A stretch of 64,000 nt of DNA, from assembly GCF_002355895.1 (NCBI RefSeq), contig NZ_AP017652.1, positions 1,583,001-1,647,000 of the forward strand, given 5' to 3'. Both the position numbers and the translations under genes were made by a program. The stretch's first letter is position 1, and the number at the start of each line of letters is the position of its first letter. The notes below the pieces were generated by a model. The model saw only the letters and a program-made list of their open reading frames with translations, was not told where the DNA came from and did no database searches. The DNA is from Streptococcus sp. NPS 308 (GTDB lineage: Bacteria > Bacillota > Bacilli > Lactobacillales > Streptococcaceae). Positions 61,301 to 64,000 of this stretch are shown here, one piece after another.

Positions 61301-64000
61301 AGGAGTTCCGTTAGCATCCACACGAGTCAATTCAAGTTCAGGTGTTTCACCCTTGAACTGTTTATCAGGAGTAAAGGTCACCTTACCGTCTGCGTCCACT
61401 TCGAACTTACCAACATTTGGCACTTCTTTCACAGTTGTACCATTGTCAAATAGTGGAGTTGAAGCTGCTGGGAATGGAACCGAGTCATGGCCTGGAGTAA
61501 AAGTCACTTTACCTTCTTGGACCTGTCCTTGCAGACCTTCTGTCTTATCACCTGTACCAGTCGGTGTTACTTTCGTAAACCCTGGACTGTAAGTCGCAGT
61601 GACTGGAGTTCCATTCTTATCAACGCGTTTAACCGTTACTGGATCTGGGTTTCCGACAAACTGTTTGTCTGGAGTGAAAGTTACAGTTCCATCTGGTGCA
61701 ATCGTGTAGGTTCCTTGGCCTGGAATAGATTTCTCTTTGCTTCCATCTTCAAAGGTTGGATCGACTGTTTCATCGATTGGAACCAGTGGATCACCACCTT
61801 GGAAGCTTGGAGTTCCTGTTTGTGGAACACCCTGAGGGCCTGTGCTGGTTGCACCTATTCCAGTTGGAGTCACCTTAGTAAACTCTGGACTGTAAGTCGC
61901 AGTAACCGGAGTGCCATTCTTATCCACACGTTTCACTGTGATTGGATCTGGACTACCTACAAACTGCTTGTCTGGAGTGAAGGTTACAGTTCCATCTGGT
62001 GCAATCGTGTAAGTTCCTTGACCTGAAATAGACTTCTCTTTGCTGCCATCTGCGAAGGTTGGCTCTACTGTTTCATCGATTGGAACCAGTGGATCACCAC
62101 CTTGGAAGCTTGGAGTACCAGTTTGCGGAAGACCTTGAGGACCTGTGCTGGTTGCACCTATTCCAGTTGGAGTCACTTTTGTAAACTCTGGACTGTAAGT
62201 CGCAGTGACTGGGGTGCCATTCTTATCTACACGTTTCACTGTGACTGGATCTGGGTTTCCGACAAACTGTTTGTCTGGTGTGAAAGTTACAGTTCCATCT
62301 GGTGCAATCGTGTAAGTTCCTTGTCCTGAAATTGTCTTCTCTTTGCTGCCATCTGCGAAGGTTGGCTCTACTGTTTCATCGATTGGAACAAGTGGATCGC
62401 CACCTTGGAAGGTTGGAGTTCCTGTTTGTGGAACACCCTGAGGGCCTGTGCTGGTTGCACCTGTTCCAGTTGGAGTCACCTTAGTAAACTCTGGACTGTA
62501 AGTAGCAGTAACTTCTGTACCATTCTTATCTACACGTTTGACTGTTACTGGATCTGGTTTGCCGACAAACTGCTTGTCTGGAGTGAAGGTTACAGTTCCA
62601 TCTGGTTCAATCGTGTAAGTTCCTTGACCTGGAATGGATTTCTCTTTGCTGCCATCTGCGAAGGTTGGCTCGACTGTTTCATCGATTGGAACCAGTGGAT
62701 CACCACCTTGGAAGCTTGGAGTGCCTGTTTGTGGGACACCTTGAGGACCTGTGCTGGTTGCATTAGTGCTGGTTGGAACAACTTCTTTCACTACTGCTTG
62801 GTACTTGACAGTAACAGGAGTTCCATTGGCATCCACACGAGTCAATTCAAGCTCTGGTGTTTCACCCTTGAACTGCTTATCTGGAGTGAAGGTTACAGTT
62901 CCGTCTGCTTCTACTTCGAACTTACCAACATTTGGCACTTCCTTCACAGCTGTTCCATTGTCAAATAGTGGAGTCGAATCTGCTGGGAATGGAACCGAGT
63001 CATGACCTGGGGTGAAGGTCACTTTACCTTCTTGAACCTGACCTTGCAGACCCTCTGTCTTATCTCCCGTACCAGTTGGTGTTACTTTCGTGAACTCTGG
63101 ACTGTAGGTCGCAGTCACTGGAGTGCCATTCTTATCCACACGTTTCACTGTGATTGGATCTGGGTTTCCGACAAACTGCTTGTCTGGAGTGAAGGTTACA
63201 GTTCCATCTGGCGCAATTGTGTAGGTTCCTTGTTCTGGAGTCACTTTTTCCTTGCTTCCATCTGCGAAGGTTGGCTCAACTGTTTCATCAATTGGAACCA
63301 GTGGATCACCACCAGCAAACGTTGGAGTCCCGGTTTGTGGAACACCCTGAGGACCTGTGCTGGTTGCGCCAGTTCCTGTAGGGGTTACCTTAGTCACTGT
63401 TGGGGTATAAGTCGCAGTAACTGGGGTACCATTCTTATCCACACGTCTGACTGTGACTGGAGCTGGAGTACCAACATATTGTTTTTCTGGCGTAAAGGTG
63501 ATAGAGCCATCTGGATTGATGCTGTATTCACCTACACCTGAAACGGTTTTCGTTGACTGTCCATCTTCGAAAGTCATTGGTTTCGTATCATCAATTGGAA
63601 CCAATGGATTACCTTCTGTGAAGGTTGGGGTACCTTTTTGCGGTTGACCTTGGATACCATTTGAAGTGGCGTCCGTTGAAGTTGGGATTACTTCTTTCAC
63701 CACCGCTTGGTACTTGACAGTAACAGGAGTTCCGTTAGCATCCACACGAGTCAATTCAAGTTCAGGTGTTTCACCCTTGAACTGTTTATCAGGAGTAAAG
63801 GTCACCTTACCGTCTGCGTCCACTTCGAACTTACCAACATTTGGCACTTCTTTCACAGTTGTACCATTGTCAAATAGTGGAGTTGAAGCTGCTGGGAATG
63901 GAACCGAGTCATGGCCTGGAGTAAAAGTCACTTTACCTTCTTGGACCTGTCCTTGCAGACCTTCTGTCTTATCACCTGTACCAGTCGGTGTTACTTTCGT
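58358..64000 (-). CDS. cshA: CshA-type fibril protein, C-terminal part (cut by window end)
   Basis: The frame stays open to the window edge, giving at least 1880 residues; the N-terminal non-repetitive adhesive region lies outside. The visible part is eighteen repeats of about 101 aa or slightly fewer with the CshA fibril pattern (GATSTGPQGVPQTGTPTFQG ... PDGTVTFTPDKQFVG ... VTVKRVDKNGTPVTATY), then a spacer, LPNTGSQEDG, a hydrophobic span and GKKKRNDESD. Three repeat classes are interspersed and the last three repeats are the most diverged. CshA of S. gordonii forms peritrichous fibrils binding fibronectin and other bacteria; the same role is inferred here. Confidence 0.92.
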   Translation of the reverse strand, partial: TKVTPTGTGDKTEGLQGQVQEGKVTFTPGHDSVPFPAASTPLFDNGTTVKEVPNVGKFEVDADGKVTFTPDKQFKGETPELELTRVDANGTPVTVKYQAVVKEVIPTSTDATSNGIQGQPQKGTPTFTEGNPLVPIDDTKPMTFEDGQSTKTVSGVGEYSINPDGSITFTPEKQYVGTPAPVTVRRVDKNGTPVTATYTPTVTKVTPTGTGATSTGPQGVPQTGTPTFAGGDPLVPIDETVEPTFADGSKEKVTPEQGTYTIAPDGTVTFTPDKQFVGNPDPITVKRVDKNGTPVTATYSPEFTKVTPTGTGDKTEGLQGQVQEGKVTFTPGHDSVPFPADSTPLFDNGTAVKEVPNVGKFEVEADGTVTFTPDKQFKGETPELELTRVDANGTPVTVKYQAVVKEVVPTSTNATSTGPQGVPQTGTPSFQGGDPLVPIDETVEPTFADGSKEKSIPGQGTYTIEPDGTVTFTPDKQFVGKPDPVTVKRVDKNGTEVTATYSPEFTKVTPTGTGATSTGPQGVPQTGTPTFQGGDPLVPIDETVEPTFADGSKEKTISGQGTYTIAPDGTVTFTPDKQFVGNPDPVTVKRVDKNGTPVTATYSPEFTKVTPTGIGATSTGPQGLPQTGTPSFQGGDPLVPIDETVEPTFADGSKEKSISGQGTYTIAPDGTVTFTPDKQFVGSPDPITVKRVDKNGTPVTATYSPEFTKVTPTGIGATSTGPQGVPQTGTPSFQGGDPLVPIDETVDPTFEDGSKEKSIPGQGTYTIAPDGTVTFTPDKQFVGNPDPVTVKRVDKNGTPVTATYSPGFTKVTPTGTGDKTEGLQGQVQEGKVTFTPGHDSVPFPAASTPLFDNGTTVKEVPNVGKFEVDADGKVTFTPDKQFKGETPELELTRVDANGTPVTVKYQAVVKEVIPTSTDATSNGIQGQPQKGTPTFTEGNPLVPIDDTKPMTFEDGQSTKTVSGVGEYSINPDGSITFTPEKQYVGTPAPVTVRRVDKNGTPVTATYTPTVTKVTPTGTGATSTGPQGVPQTGTPTFAGGDPLVPIDETVEPTFADGSKEKVTPEQGTYTIAPDGTVTFTPDKQFVGNPDPITVKRVDKNGTPVTATYSPEFTKVTPTGTGDKTEGLQGQVQEGKVTFTPGHDSVPFPADSTPLFDNGTAVKEVPNVGKFEVDADGKVTFTPDKQFKGETPELELTRVDANGTPVTVKYQAVVKEVIPTSTDATSNGIQGQPQKGTPTFTEGNPLVPIDDTKPMTFEDGQSTKTVSGVGEYSINPDGSITFTPEKQYVGTPAPVAVKRVDKNGTEVTATYTSTVTKVTPTGTGATSTGPQGVPQTGTPTFAGGDPLVPIDETVEPTFADGSKEKSIPGQGTYTIAPDGTMTFTPNKQFVGTPDPVTVKRVDKNGTPVTATYSPEFTKVTPTGTGATSTGPQGLPQTGTPTFQGGDPLVPIDETVEPTFANGSKEKSIPGQGTYTIAPDGTVTFTPDKQFVGNPAPVTVKRVDKNGTPVTATYSPEFTKVTPTGKDTSSVNIKGLVQTGTPSFQGGNPLVPIDETVAATFENGSTEKVIPGEGTYAISPDGTVTFTPEANFVGKGTGVTIVRKDKNGTSVTATYRPTVVDPSTGHDTASTGAKGQPQVATPTFEGHIDSTVPPIFEDGSTTMVVPGEGSYTIDKDGKITFTPEPDFVGTAKGLVVKRLDMYGNVVTTHYTPTVLGQTQVSDATSEGLKGQTQTGKPNFTGDVDLTVPPTFEDGTTEKVVPGEGTYTIAPDGTVTFTPEADFVGQAKGVKVIRKDRNGKILSGFYTPTVVELPEQVKPSDKKELSVADSKPDQLTQNISVEKNQLPNTGSQEDGLKNLGILTALAGVMTLGLLGKKKRNDESD
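58577..64000 (-). repeat. Tandem 303-bp CshA repeats
   Basis: Unit length is 101 codons for the typical classes. From the window edge toward the C-terminus the order is A B C A C C C C A B C A B C C and three diverged units, where A contains PGHDSVPFPA, B contains TEGNPLVPIDDTKPM and C contains GGDPLVPIDETV. A segment of at least 1,088 bp at 60489-61576 is repeated exactly at 62913-64000, an offset of 2,424 bp or eight units. Confidence 0.93.

Noticed and set aside
58471..63647. Many plus-strand open frames of 60-187 codons opposite the CshA repeats.
   Set aside because: They are repeat shadows rich in Trp, Cys and Ser without initiation signals.

Overview
The window comes from a mitis-group Streptococcus, most likely S. 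oralis or S. mitis. The evidence is the low GC content, the dexB-linked wzg-wzh-wzd-wze polysaccharide locus, clpL next to luxS, pfl next to dinB and uppP, three LPXTG giant surface proteins including a CshA-type fibril, and a LicD-family gene. No tRNA, rRNA, CRISPR array, intact insertion sequence or prophage was seen. Species assignment is inference from gene content and order.

Layout. (1) Positions 1-10.6 kb, minus strand: a Wzx/Wzy-type capsule or receptor-polysaccharide operon running wzg, wzh, wzd, wze, a short phosphoglycosyl transferase, a DUF4422 protein, wzy, licD, a GT4 transferase, a decayed GT2 pseudogene, a GT2 transferase and wzx (cut by the window start). (2) 10.7-16.6 kb, minus: two AliA/AliB-like oligopeptide-binding lipoproteins, then dexB. 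The polysaccharide operon therefore lies on the far side of two peptide receptors from dexB. (3) 16.7-21.3 kb: a DUF1846 gene and luxS on plus, clpL on minus with CtsR boxes and a possible 29-codon leader ORF. (4) 21.4-33.9 kb: two divergent LPXTG proteins, one a 2157-aa fibre with eleven nearly identical 111-aa pilin-type repeats, the other an 1861-aa beta-helix protein with G5 repeats. (5) 34.1-45.9 kb: pflB, dinB, a frameshifted small gene with a palindromic operator and a TetR regulator, uppP, a DUF2207 membrane protein, an amino-acid ABC transporter, a small HTH protein and an SPFH protein. (6) 46.0-50.7 kb: branched-chain amino acid genes ilvB, ilvN, ilvC and ilvA with a CodY-like box. 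(7) 50.9-54.4 kb: the str operon rpsL, rpsG, fusA. (8) 54.5-58.3 kb: a six-gene operon of two small membrane proteins, an ABC exporter and a two-component system. (9) 58.4 kb to the end: a CshA-family fibril gene cut by the window end.

How it fits together. The surface-building functions dominate: polysaccharide synthesis needs undecaprenyl phosphate (recycled by UppP) and ends on the wall that also carries three sortase-anchored proteins. All three of these carry tandem repeats that look recently homogenised or duplicated, so fibre length is probably variable between strains. Nutrient sensing is the second theme: peptide receptors and ilv genes carry CodY-like boxes, and dexB has a CcpA-type cre overlapping its promoter. 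The most unusual loci are the A9-tract frameshifted gene beside tetR, the clpL leader ORF, the decayed glycosyltransferase in the polysaccharide operon, and the higher-order repeat structure in the fibre genes.
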